Positions 1 to 7,536 of a stretch of DNA of 64,000 nt are shown in pieces. The notes under the pieces were generated by a model. It did not search any database, was not told the origin of the DNA, and saw only the letters and a program-made list of their open reading frames with translations. Where the stretch lies: NCBI GenBank assembly GCA_018433765.1, contig JAHDQO010000012.1, positions 62,001 through 126,000 of the forward strand, written 5' to 3'. Source of the DNA: Tissierellales bacterium (GTDB lineage Bacteria > Bacillota > Clostridia > Tissierellales > Sedimentibacteraceae). Numbering within the stretch: position 1 is the stretch's first letter; the number at the start of each line of letters is the position of its first letter. The translations under genes and the position numbers were made by a program.

Positions 1-303
1 ATGACAAAAGGATTTGATGTATTAGATACAGAAGAAGAGTTTGATGTAATTAAAAAAGTAGGACCCGGTGGACAGTATTTACAAGAAATGCATACAGCAA
101 TGAATTTCAGAAAAGAACATTATACTGCAAAGTTATTTAACAAAGCAGGATATGAAATGTGGGCAAATTCTGGATCACCATCTGTATTGGAAAATGCAAG
201 TAAAGAGGTCAAGAAAAGATTAGAAGGACATAAAAATATAGAAAATACTGAAGTACAAGAAAAAATATTAAAAAGATATTTAGATGGATATAAGATAAAT
301 TAA
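1..303 (+). CDS. MttB-family corrinoid-dependent methyltransferase, C-terminal part (partial)
   Basis: This is the last 100 residues of a trimethylamine/glycine-betaine methyltransferase (MttB) family protein; the gene continues beyond the left edge, so the ATG at base 1 is very probably internal. The segment has the family's typical tail: a DVIKKVGPGGQYL stretch, HT...FRKEHY, then LFN and YEMW. Full-length members are about 480 residues and transfer a methyl group from a quaternary or tertiary amine to a cognate corrinoid protein, which is exactly the gene 33 bases downstream. The substrate cannot be told, because the catalytic barrel (and any pyrrolysine codon) is off the window. The family call is fairly sure, the substrate unknown. 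Confidence 0.8.
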   Translation: MTKGFDVLDTEEEFDVIKKVGPGGQYLQEMHTAMNFRKEHYTAKLFNKAGYEMWANSGSPSVLENASKEVKKRLEGHKNIENTEVQEKILKRYLDGYKIN

Positions 304-335
304 AATTATAAATTATTATGGAGGAAAAATCAAAC

Positions 336-962
336 ATGTTAAATAAAATATATGATGCTATGATGAACGGAGATATTGCGTCAATAGGTCAGTTAACGAA
401 AGACGCTTTAGATGAAAATATTGTGCCTAAAACAATTATAGATGACGGACTTTTAAGAGCAATGAATGAAATTGGAGAATTATTTAAAAATGGAGAACTA
501 TTTGTTCCAGAAGTATTAATGAGAGCTCAAGCCTTAAACATGTCGATGCAAATACTTGAACCATTGTTAAAGGAAGGAGATATAGATAAGAAAGGCAAAA
601 TCGTAATGGGAACAGTTAAAGGTGACCTTCATGATATAGGTAAAAATCTTGTTATTTTAATGCTTGAAGGTGCAGGATATGAAGTAATTGATCTCGGTGT
701 AGATGTATCAGAACAAAAAATAATTGATGCAGTAAAAGAGCATAATCCTGATTTTATAGCAATGTCTGCAATGCTTACAACAACTATGGTTAATATGGAA
801 AAATGCATAGAAGCTATAAAAGGTGAAGGATTATATGATAATTTGAAGGTATTAGTTGGAGGTGCTCCTGTAACAAATACTTTTGCTGAAAAAATAGGTG
901 CATACTATTCTTCAGATGCTTCATCAGCAGTTGAGCTTGCTAATCAATTGATTGCATCATAA
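336..962 (+). CDS. methyltransferase cognate corrinoid protein (MttC/MtbC family)
   Basis: This B12-binding protein carries the methyl group between the MttB-type enzyme encoded upstream and a second methyltransferase. It has an N-terminal helical cap of about 80 residues (starting MLNKIYDAMMNGD) and a Rossmann-type cobalamin domain with the DxHxxG signature DLHDIG at about residues 97-102, where His99 would be the lower axial cobalt ligand; GGAPV near the C-terminus is also typical. At 208 residues it has normal family length. An in-frame ATG at 318 was rejected because the GGAGG ribosome site (320-324) overlaps it; that site serves the ATG at 336. It is the last gene of its transcript, followed at once by a terminator. 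Confidence 0.93.
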   Translation: MLNKIYDAMMNGDIASIGQLTKDALDENIVPKTIIDDGLLRAMNEIGELFKNGELFVPEVLMRAQALNMSMQILEPLLKEGDIDKKGKIVMGTVKGDLHDIGKNLVILMLEGAGYEVIDLGVDVSEQKIIDAVKEHNPDFIAMSAMLTTTMVNMEKCIEAIKGEGLYDNLKVLVGGAPVTNTFAEKIGAYYSSDASSAVELANQLIAS

Positions 963-970
963 AAAACAAA

Positions 971-1009
971 AAACCTTCTTAGCTGTTATAAATTAAGAAG
1001 GTTTTTTTA
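971..1009. terminator. bidirectional intrinsic terminator
   Basis: AACCTTCTTA (972-981) pairs with TAAGAAGGTT (994-1003) around a 12-nt loop. It is followed by T residues on the plus strand and preceded by an A-run that gives a T-run on the minus strand. It lies between two converging genes and can end both transcripts. Confidence 0.9.
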
Positions 1010-1011
1010 TT

Positions 1012-1569
1012 TTATTTGAGTATATTTTCTCCAAGTGAAATTACTTTATTTATAGTGTAAATGTCTTTAGAGACATCATTTTTTTCAAATGCTCTACAGT
1101 AAACATAATCAACTGCTTCTATTCCTAAATAACTCCACATATCTTGAAAGCTTCTTAAGGCATTTACAGCACCTGAGGTATATGGGTCGCTAGCTGCATA
1201 AGCCATAATTATTCCAATTTTTATATTTTCAAAAGCTTCCTTACCTTTTCCTAATAAAATTGCATAAAGCCTGTCTATAAATAATTTAGTTTGAGCAGAC
1301 ATATTAAACCAATAAATAGGAGTAGCAATGATCATTCCATCACAGCTTAAAATTTCATCATATATTTTTGCCATATCATCATTTATTACACATGTTCCTA
1401 CCTTTTCACAAAATCTACAGCCTTGACATGGTTTTATATCCATCTCATTAAGTGTATATGTTATAGTTTTACCACCTATTTTTTCAATTCTTTCTTTACA
1501 TTTATCTGCTAAAAAATTTGTATTGCCTTCCCTTCTTGGACTTCCTTTTATAATTAATATCTTCTTCAT
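1012..1569 (-). CDS. iron-sulfur flavoprotein / NADPH-dependent FMN reductase family
   Basis: This 185-residue flavodoxin-fold protein starts with the FMN phosphate-binding loop KGSPRREGNT (about 8-17) and has a compact cysteine cluster C48-x2-C51-x2-C54-x5-C60 that in this family binds a [4Fe-4S] cluster. The segment ATPIYWFNMSAQTK is the second conserved FMN-binding loop. Such proteins are cytoplasmic electron carriers or reductases in anaerobes. It is the most downstream gene of the minus-strand group that holds the reductive activator of corrinoid proteins, so it could supply low-potential electrons to that system; this is inference from position only. The downstream terminator is shared with the converging corrinoid-protein gene. 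Confidence 0.85.
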   Translation of the reverse strand: MKKILIIKGSPRREGNTNFLADKCKERIEKIGGKTITYTLNEMDIKPCQGCRFCEKVGTCVINDDMAKIYDEILSCDGMIIATPIYWFNMSAQTKLFIDRLYAILLGKGKEAFENIKIGIIMAYAASDPYTSGAVNALRSFQDMWSYLGIEAVDYVYCRAFEKNDVSKDIYTINKVISLGENILK

Positions 1570-1635
1570 TAATACATTCCTTTCACTAACTTTACTATTT
1601 ATACCTTTCTTTTTATCTTAATTTTTAACGGTTAA

Positions 1636-3150
1636 TCAAAATCCCATATTTTCTATAAAATAATTATTAAATCTCTTATCCATTGATAATTCAACATATC
1701 TACATTTATTGATAATTTGATAGACTTTATCTCTTGAACTAGTGTTTAGTAGATATTTAACAGCTCCACCAAGAGAACTGTTACCAACTGTTTCAGACTT
1801 ATCTTTCATAGCTGAAGGTATAATTCCAACCTTACATGCGTTTTCTATATTAATATGTTTTCCAAATCCTCCTGCTAGATAAAGCTTCTCAATTTCGTTT
1901 ATATTAATACCTGCTTCATCTAGTAAAACCTTTATACCTGAGTATATTGCAGATTTTGCAAGCTGTACTTCTCGTATATCTTTTTGGTAAAAACTGATAT
2001 CTTTTGTTATTTGAATCTTCTTATTTTCTAATTTACCGGTTTCATTAATTAGAGAATTTTTAATTACTTCTGCCGTTATATCTATGATTGCAGAACCGCA
2101 TATTCCTACAGGTTCTTTATTGTTAATGGTATTATATTTTATTTCTTTATCTTCAATTTTTATATTACATATAGCTCCATCTATACTTCCGACTCCATCT
2201 TTTATACATGCTCCCTCAAATGCTGGCCCTGCTGCTGCAGATGCACAGTAAATATTTTTACCATTAGATAGAACTATTTCTCCATTTGTTCCAAGGTCTA
2301 TAAATAATATTTTTTTATCTATTAATTCTTTACCTAAAAAATACATTCCAGATGTAATATCAGCACCAATATAAGCAGAAACACATGGAAGTAGAATTAC
2401 TTTAGAGTTCAAATAACTGCTGAATAAATCACAGTATTTATAAGTTTTCATATCCTTATAAGTGGCTGTAAATGGACTTACAGCTAATTCATGTGGGTTA
2501 AGGTTTTGTAAAATGTACAGCATAGTAGTATTTCCAACAATAATAATATCTCCTATTTCATCACTAGATATTTTATTCTTTATACAACATTCTTTTATTG
2601 AGTTATCAATATTATCGACTATTAGCTTTGTTAATGTATTAGTTTTGCTATTATTTATATAATCAATTCTGCTGATTACATCAGCACCATACTGCTGTTG
2701 TGGATTAAGGAAGGTTTTATTGTATATAATTTCACCTGTACATAAATTTAAAAAAGCTATTGCAACGGTAGTAGTACCTATATCAACAGCTATACTATAT
2801 TTCTTGTTTGAAGATATTACTTTATTATATAATTTTTTAACATCAAAATCAGATAAAATATTATAATTTTTTTTATCATTTATTTCTATTATCATGCCAT
2901 CATCAGGTTTATGTAGACATGACAATCTTATGCCACTGTTTAATTCTGATTCTGACAGGTGCTCTTTTTCTAATTTGGTAGCTACAGGTATTTTAGTTAA
3001 TATTTTTATTTTACATTTACCACATGTTCCGTTACCACCGCATAAGGCAGGAATATTAAAACCATTTTTACGTAAAATTTCAAGAAGAGTAGTTGTTTCA
3101 TCTATTTTAATTGATTTTTCTATGTTTTTGTTTTTTACTATTATATTCAT
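1636..3150 (-). CDS. RACo-type ATP-dependent reductive activator of corrinoid proteins (ASKHA, DUF4445)
   Basis: The 504-residue protein has an N-terminal plant-type [2Fe-2S] ferredoxin domain (C37-x5-C43-x2-C46 and C78), a linker, and a C-terminal ASKHA ATPase region (AVDIGTTTVAI near 120, VGNTTM, FIDLGTNGE, LAGGFGKHINI). This architecture belongs to the RACo/RamA-like enzymes that use ATP to return accidentally oxidised Co(II) corrinoid protein to active Co(I). RamA has different iron-sulfur centres, so RACo is the closer match. The context, a corrinoid methyltransferase locus, fits. In-frame upstream codons (TTG at 3171, ATG at 3162) sit on or in the AAAGGA ribosome site, so ATG at 3150 is taken as the start. 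Confidence 0.9.
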   Translation of the reverse strand: MNIIVKNKNIEKSIKIDETTTLLEILRKNGFNIPALCGGNGTCGKCKIKILTKIPVATKLEKEHLSESELNSGIRLSCLHKPDDGMIIEINDKKNYNILSDFDVKKLYNKVISSNKKYSIAVDIGTTTVAIAFLNLCTGEIIYNKTFLNPQQQYGADVISRIDYINNSKTNTLTKLIVDNIDNSIKECCIKNKISSDEIGDIIIVGNTTMLYILQNLNPHELAVSPFTATYKDMKTYKYCDLFSSYLNSKVILLPCVSAYIGADITSGMYFLGKELIDKKILFIDLGTNGEIVLSNGKNIYCASAAAGPAFEGACIKDGVGSIDGAICNIKIEDKEIKYNTINNKEPVGICGSAIIDITAEVIKNSLINETGKLENKKIQITKDISFYQKDIREVQLAKSAIYSGIKVLLDEAGININEIEKLYLAGGFGKHINIENACKVGIIPSAMKDKSETVGNSSLGGAVKYLLNTSSRDKVYQIINKCRYVELSMDKRFNNYFIENMGF

Positions 3151-3185
3151 AGTTTGATACATTCCTTTCAATTACTTTAGTAATA

Positions 3186-3815
3186 TTATTTTTTATATGG
3201 ACAATCTTCTCTGGTACACTGACTGCAATCATGGTCTACAACAGATTCTGGTATATTTTTATCTATACCATATAGGAATAAAGTAGATTTTTCAGGAATA
3301 ATCATGTAACTTTCAGTTAAATGTGCATTTATTTTTGCTGTTTTTTTTAGTTCATTCATAATAGTTGTTTGAAACTTAATATCAAAACCGCATTCTCCGG
3401 GAGAATATCTTTTTGTTAAATTATAATTATCTTGTTTTACTAAGTTTTTTATATTTTGATACATTTGTCGTGATGAGCTCATAACAATTTCATCACTTAT
3501 TGCATTTAATAAATATCCTTCTAAATATTCGTCATTTGAAAAACATTTATTAATTACATCAATTGATTTTTTACCAACTGATGTAAAGCAGTAAGCTATC
3601 TTTTCACATTCATCTATATTTTTAATGTTAAAAGTATAATTCTTATCATTTATAACATACAAAGATTCAAAATCAATTATATTATCTATGTCTTTTAATT
3701 GGCTATCAAAAATTTTAGATATACTTTCATAAGCAGGTGAGTTAGAATTTATTTTCATTCGTTTAAAAATTAAATCTTTATCAATAATTATTTCAGGTTT
3801 GAATTTTACTAACAC
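3186..3815 (-). CDS. MetH activation-domain-like protein with C-terminal cysteine motif
   Basis: This 209-residue protein resembles the S-adenosylmethionine-binding activation domain of cobalamin-dependent methionine synthase: it keeps KRYSPGECGF (compare RYSPGY in MetH) and LTESYMIIPEKS (compare LTES-M-P in MetH), but as a stand-alone protein. Its tail adds C197-x2-C200-x4-C205, which could bind a metal or iron-sulfur cluster. In MetH this domain remethylates inactive Co(II); stand-alone relatives are common next to corrinoid methyltransferases, where a reactivation role is likely but not proven for this gene. The start is GTG at 3815, six bases after GGAGG. It lies between the activator gene and the CobW GTPase gene on the same strand. 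Confidence 0.8.
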   Translation of the reverse strand: MLVKFKPEIIIDKDLIFKRMKINSNSPAYESISKIFDSQLKDIDNIIDFESLYVINDKNYTFNIKNIDECEKIAYCFTSVGKKSIDVINKCFSNDEYLEGYLLNAISDEIVMSSSRQMYQNIKNLVKQDNYNLTKRYSPGECGFDIKFQTTIMNELKKTAKINAHLTESYMIIPEKSTLFLYGIDKNIPESVVDHDCSQCTREDCPYKK

Positions 3816-3835
3816 CTTTAGCCTCCATTTTTTTA

Positions 3836-4756
3836 TTAGCTTTTTATTGACAATTTACTGTTGAAATATTTGTTCCATTCTTTTGTTACTCTGCTAATAA
3901 TTTTAATTCCAACAGATGAAATAATAACAATTTCGGTGCTTTTAATTTGATTATTCCACGGTGTAAGATTTATCTGATTACCTACTACACTAACTTCAAA
4001 TATTCCTTCAGTGGTATTGACAAATCCTTTTATCCTATATGTATCTAAACAAATATTTTCTAAAAATTTTACAAATTCTTCTTTTTTGATTTTTTCATTA
4101 ACAGTAATTATTATTGATTTTGGTCTAGTTTCTCTTGTATTTGTAGTTTCTGAAAAACCAGTATTTGAGTAGTGTAAATTTGATATAATATCCTTTACCT
4201 TTGCACAACAAAAAGATGTTTTATAAATATAAGTATTGCAATTTAATTTTTTTATTTCTATTACTATTTTATTTATTTTATCTTCATTTTGCAAATCAAT
4301 TTTATTTATTATAACTGCATTACTATATTGTATTTGTCTCGAAAGTGCAGGTAATAACTTATATTGCTTTAAAAAATATAATGAATCAATAATACATATA
4401 GAACCTAAGTAATTAATTTCTTTAGTACTCAATTTCTTAGTAATATCAAGTATATTTTCCATATTTGAAGGATCTGCCAGTCCAGTAGATTCTATGAAAA
4501 GATAGTGAATATCATGTTTTGTAAATTCAGCGATTGCTTGTATAAAATTGTCTTTAATACAGGCGCAAAAAATAGACCCATTATTTAATTCTATCATATC
4601 AAAATTATCATTTTTAATTAAAGTTCCGTCTATTCCTTTTTCACCAAATTCATTCATTATTACTCCAATTTTTTTATTGCTAAATTCTTTCAATAAATTT
4701 GATAAAAAAGTGGTTTTTCCAGAACCTAAAAATCCCGTTATTAAAATTAAATTCAT
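3836..4756 (-). CDS. CobW/HypB/UreG-family GTP-binding protein (COG0523)
   Basis: This is a G3E GTPase of about 306 residues. The Walker A loop GFLGSGKTT is at about 8-16 and ESTGLADP is the switch/Walker B region; NKIDL acts as the NKxD guanine-specificity motif. The family's metal-binding CxCC motif appears here only as CAC followed by Ile (GSIFCACIKD), so one cysteine is missing. A C-terminal CobW_C-like domain follows. COG0523 proteins deliver metals, and some sit with cobalamin or corrinoid genes; the partner here is unknown. ATG at 4756 is placed 10 bases after AAAGGAGG; a GTG directly before it (4759) is an equally usable start. Confidence 0.85.
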   Translation of the reverse strand: MNLILITGFLGSGKTTFLSNLLKEFSNKKIGVIMNEFGEKGIDGTLIKNDNFDMIELNNGSIFCACIKDNFIQAIAEFTKHDIHYLFIESTGLADPSNMENILDITKKLSTKEINYLGSICIIDSLYFLKQYKLLPALSRQIQYSNAVIINKIDLQNEDKINKIVIEIKKLNCNTYIYKTSFCCAKVKDIISNLHYSNTGFSETTNTRETRPKSIIITVNEKIKKEEFVKFLENICLDTYRIKGFVNTTEGIFEVSVVGNQINLTPWNNQIKSTEIVIISSVGIKIISRVTKEWNKYFNSKLSIKS

Positions 4757-4784
4757 CACAAAAAAACCTCCTTTCTCTTTTTAA

Positions 4785-4948
4785 TAACTAGTGATTAGTA
4801 ACGAATAACATAAATGCAGTTGATAGTTAATAGTTTATCTCAATTCAATATGCTTTACGTAAGTAAAGTTATCATAACTTTTCACTTTTACATTTTAACT
4901 ATTATCTATATAAAGGTTTCTCGTTATTCATTCTTTCATCTTTCGTTT
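4785..4948. repeat. intergenic mosaic palindromic repeat, locus 1
   Basis: The gap holds pieces of the dispersed repeat family described under findings: an 'aactag...aacgaataac' module, a 'gttgatagttaatag' module, the core hairpin GCTTTACgtaaGTAAAG at 4852-4868, a 'cttttcacttttacatttt' module and a 'ttctcgttattcattc' module. No coding potential was seen. Confidence 0.7.
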
Positions 4949-5905
4949 CTAAAGTACGTATTCAGCGTCTAGTAACAAATCTTTAATTTTCGAGGGTGTT
5001 AAACCTCTGCTTTTTTCAGTTTCGGATAGTGTGTCTCTTGGATTGGCACCTGATTCTGCATAAAGTTGATTAACTCCACCGAGTAAACTACAGGGGATTG
5101 TTTCATGTGCATTCATTCCACGGTGAGGTCTTGAAACTAATCTAGTAACCGCTGCAATTTTTGTCAATTCTAATGCAGAAATTTGACCGTACTTTTCCAA
5201 TGGATTTTTATATATAAGAATTCTTCTCATTACAGCCATTACTCCAACTTTATATTTTCTTGCTCTAAGCATTTCTTTAACTATCTGTTCGTAGCTGTGC
5301 TCAGGACCTATTGGTTCAACACAGTAATATAATTCTAATCCAGCTTTAACAATATTATCAAGTGTTTTTATTCTGGTTTCAGGCTTAACTTCTGTATCAA
5401 TCCCTTCATTTAATCTGCAAATATGATATGCTCCTGTAAAACCTACATTTTTAAGCTCTTTTGCTGTATCTAAATCAAAGTCTCCTATATTAGCAACTAA
5501 TCTAGTATTACTTGGTATAACATTTCTAACTTTTTTTCCAATTTCAATAAATCTGTTTATATCGTAGTCTGCTGTAGTCATTAAAAATAAATCATCAATT
5601 CCCTCTTTTGTAAGATTTATAGATTCATTTATAATAGTATCCGTGTCTTTAACCCATGTATTATCAAGGGAATAATGGTCTTTACCCATAGAACAGAATT
5701 TACAATTAACTGAACAGGGCTCTGCATTTAATCCTATTTGTGCAAATATATAACCCTTATTGTTAAATTCATTTCGTGTAAGATAATTAGCTGTATTTAA
5801 TAATTCATAAAATTTATTTGAACCATTTTTTATATTTAATAGACATAATCCATCTTCTTTAGTTAATTCTTCATTATTCAAAGCTTTCTTAAATAATCCT
5901 CGCAT
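4949..5905 (-). CDS. BioB/PylB/HydE-like radical SAM protein of unknown function
   Basis: This 318-residue radical SAM enzyme has the [4Fe-4S] motif C64-x3-C68-x2-C71 within AEPCSVNCKFCSMGKDH. The barrel has biotin-synthase-like features: VANIGDFD, a conserved YHICRLNEG strand and YYCVEPIGPEHS (compare BioB and PylB). It lacks clear biotin-operon neighbours and lies in a corrinoid methyltransferase locus, so a role in cofactor or substrate processing there is possible. PylB (methylornithine synthase) is a relative, but no pylC, pylD or pylS gene is in view. The start is ATG at 5905, eight bases after AAGGAG; an upstream in-frame codon at 5932 lacks a ribosome site. Confidence 0.75.
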   Translation of the reverse strand: MRGLFKKALNNEELTKEDGLCLLNIKNGSNKFYELLNTANYLTRNEFNNKGYIFAQIGLNAEPCSVNCKFCSMGKDHYSLDNTWVKDTDTIINESINLTKEGIDDLFLMTTADYDINRFIEIGKKVRNVIPSNTRLVANIGDFDLDTAKELKNVGFTGAYHICRLNEGIDTEVKPETRIKTLDNIVKAGLELYYCVEPIGPEHSYEQIVKEMLRARKYKVGVMAVMRRILIYKNPLEKYGQISALELTKIAAVTRLVSRPHRGMNAHETIPCSLLGGVNQLYAESGANPRDTLSETEKSRGLTPSKIKDLLLDAEYVL

Positions 5906-5949
5906 AATAAATCTCCTTAAAATAATTCCCAACTCTAAATTATATATAA

Positions 5950-5971
5950 GACAGCAGTTAAATCTGCTGCC
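5950..5971 (-). repeat. distal copy of the duplicated terminator hairpin (target duplication, copy 1)
   Basis: This 22-bp sequence, identical to 6125-6146, has a CAGCAG/CTGCTG stem. Read on the minus strand it is followed by a TTATATATAATT tract. It is taken as half of a long target-site duplication made when the 153-bp element inserted. Confidence 0.75.
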
Positions 5972-6124
5972 TCAGGCTATTGACAAACCCGAATTTCATC
6001 GTTGTTGCCTCAATCGAGAATGCTCACGTATTTCTATATATGCTCCGCTTACTCGCTTTCGGCACGCCTCGAACTTCGAGCTTCTCAAAAGCCTGTCATC
6101 TTGTTGACTTTGTCAACAATCTGA
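5972..6124 (+). mobile_element. 153-bp terminal-inverted-repeat element, copy 1
   Basis: The element begins TCAGGCTATTGACAAA and ends with the reverse complement of TCAGATTGTTGACAAA: a 16-bp imperfect terminal inverted repeat with 13 of 16 positions matching. It is flanked on both sides by the same 22-bp terminator hairpin (5950-5971 and 6125-6146). It has no open reading frame, so it would be non-autonomous. Internal hairpins: CGTAT/ATATG (6027-6031 with 6038-6042), CTCGAA/TTCGAG (6068-6080) and TTGTTGAC/GTCAACAA near the 3' end. A second copy at 40197-40349 has the same length and about 143 identical positions. Confidence 0.85.
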
Positions 6125-6146
6125 GACAGCAGTTAAATCTGCTGCC
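6125..6146 (-). terminator. terminator hairpin of the URO-D/thioredoxin gene (proximal duplicate)
   Basis: CAGCAG (6127-6132) pairs with CTGCTG (6139-6144) 38 bases after the stop codon of the minus-strand gene that ends at 6184. The original T-tract appears to be separated from it by the inserted element and now follows the other copy at 5950-5971. Confidence 0.6.
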
Positions 6147-6183
6147 TTTGAATTTTTAATTTTGCTTTTTAAATTGTGTATTT

Positions 6184-7536
6184 TTAAATTACCTTATCAA
6201 TTTCTTCGAACAATTCTTTTCTACTTGGTATTATTGAAGCCCATTTAAGTTTACCATTAATATATATTGAAGGTAAATTCTTAACTCCCATTTTTTTAGT
6301 TCTTGCTATATCTTCTTTAACTGTGTATTTGTATTCTACAACTTCAATCTTATCTCCATAATGGTCAGCTGCAACTAAAGCAGAATTTAACATGTAGGTA
6401 CAAGCTGCACATGTTTTAGCATCTAGAGTAAAAACTTCTACAAGTGGATTTGAAAGATTTTCATAATCAGGTAATTCAACTTCTATATCAATATCATCAA
6501 AAGCTTCATAATTTTTAACCATCTCTCTTACTTCGTTAGTTTGTCTTACAGCCTGGGCGACAGCTATTGTATTTTCTATTGGTATATCATATGGCATATC
6601 GCATCCGGGAGCAATTATTAAATTATGATTGTCCATATTGTCAATTAAGTCTACAACATATTTCATATTGTCCTGCTGATTACCATAAAGCATAGTAGTT
6701 GTGAGAGGAATATTTCCACCTATTGTAATATTATATTTATCCGTTATTTCTTTAGCTTTTTTTATATCAACGTTTTCATCTATAGAAATTGAATCAGGAT
6801 TAGTTTTACACATAACATCCATTTGAACAGTTGCATTACCACAAACAAAGAATGAAGAAAAAGCTCTTTTATTTCTTATATAGTCAAATACTGCTGTAAA
6901 AGATTCAGAAAGCATAGATTCAAAATGGTCTGGAGATACTTGACTTACAAGTGGATCAACTACAGCTATTACATCCATACCTGCGTCTACATAATAGTCA
7001 GTCATTTTACAGCATACTTCTGCACAGTATGAAACTAAATCTTTAACATATTGCTCATCCATAATCATGTCCATAAATATTTCACTGCCTCTTAAATGAG
7101 AAGCTAATGTAAAAGGTCCGCAAATTAGTCCGTATAATGCAGTCTCATTACCTATTTGAGCTTTAATTCTTTTCATTACATCTAAAATCATTGGGATTCT
7201 TCCTGATTGAGCAGTTGGTATTTTGCATTTACATGGTATCTTTTTTTCTCCCTGTAAAGGATGACTCATTACTGACGGTGGATTATCTTTTGCCCATAAA
7301 AGTTGACAACCCATTATTTCAGCTTCTATTTGTAAATCAAATATAATAGGCATTCCATCGGGAGTATAGAGCTTGTTTACTTCTAATAGAGATTCGTATA
7401 ATTTATCTCCATCTTTTAATACTTCTTCAGCGGTATATCCTTTTAATTTACCAGCATGAACTCCTGCAAATGGTATCCAAGGCACTCTTTCTGTTTTTTC
7501 ATGACGTAATGTTTTAAGTATTAATTCTTTTCCCAT
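6184..7536 (-). CDS. URO-D/MtaA-family corrinoid methyltransferase fused to a thioredoxin-like domain
   Basis: Residues 1 to about 355 form a uroporphyrinogen-decarboxylase-fold methyltransferase like MtaA/MtbA/CmuA, which move a methyl group from a corrinoid protein to an acceptor thiol or to tetrahydrofolate. Conserved segments are YGLICGPFTLASH, VVDPLVSQVSP and IAPGCDMPYDIPIENT (Cys312). The usual zinc motif HxC is FVC here (Phe230, Cys232), so one ligand is replaced. Residues from about 363 to 450 form a thioredoxin-like domain with CAAC (376-379) and the cis-proline segment NLPSIYING. The fusion suggests thiol chemistry on the acceptor or redox control. The start is ATG at 7536, five bases after GGAGG; the ATG at 7548 overlaps that site. 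Confidence 0.85.
   Translation of the reverse strand: MGKELILKTLRHEKTERVPWIPFAGVHAGKLKGYTAEEVLKDGDKLYESLLEVNKLYTPDGMPIIFDLQIEAEIMGCQLLWAKDNPPSVMSHPLQGEKKIPCKCKIPTAQSGRIPMILDVMKRIKAQIGNETALYGLICGPFTLASHLRGSEIFMDMIMDEQYVKDLVSYCAEVCCKMTDYYVDAGMDVIAVVDPLVSQVSPDHFESMLSESFTAVFDYIRNKRAFSSFFVCGNATVQMDVMCKTNPDSISIDENVDIKKAKEITDKYNITIGGNIPLTTTMLYGNQQDNMKYVVDLIDNMDNHNLIIAPGCDMPYDIPIENTIAVAQAVRQTNEVREMVKNYEAFDDIDIEVELPDYENLSNPLVEVFTLDAKTCAACTYMLNSALVAADHYGDKIEVVEYKYTVKEDIARTKKMGVKNLPSIYINGKLKWASIIPSRKELFEEIDKVI

Noticed and set aside
318-335. ATG at 318 as start of the corrinoid protein
   Set aside because: It overlaps the GGAGG ribosome site; the same situation was resolved in favour of the downstream start for the genes beginning at 7536, 15201 and 59068.
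4548-4784. Open frame on the plus strand opposite the CobW GTPase gene
   Set aside because: It is a mirror of the real gene in another frame, without a ribosome site and with a composition explained by the opposite strand. The same reasoning removed other antisense frames such as 18609-19109, 30669-31226 and 28166-28552.
4949-5905. PylB and a pyrrolysine system
   Set aside because: The radical SAM protein is PylB-like only at fold level; no pylS, pylC, pylD or tRNA-Pyl was found, and the part of the MttB gene that could show a TAG codon is off the window.
5972-6124. Group IIC intron, which also targets terminators
   Set aside because: The element is only 153 bp, has terminal inverted repeats and a hairpin duplication, and I do not recognise a domain V hairpin or maturase gene; introns do not duplicate their target.
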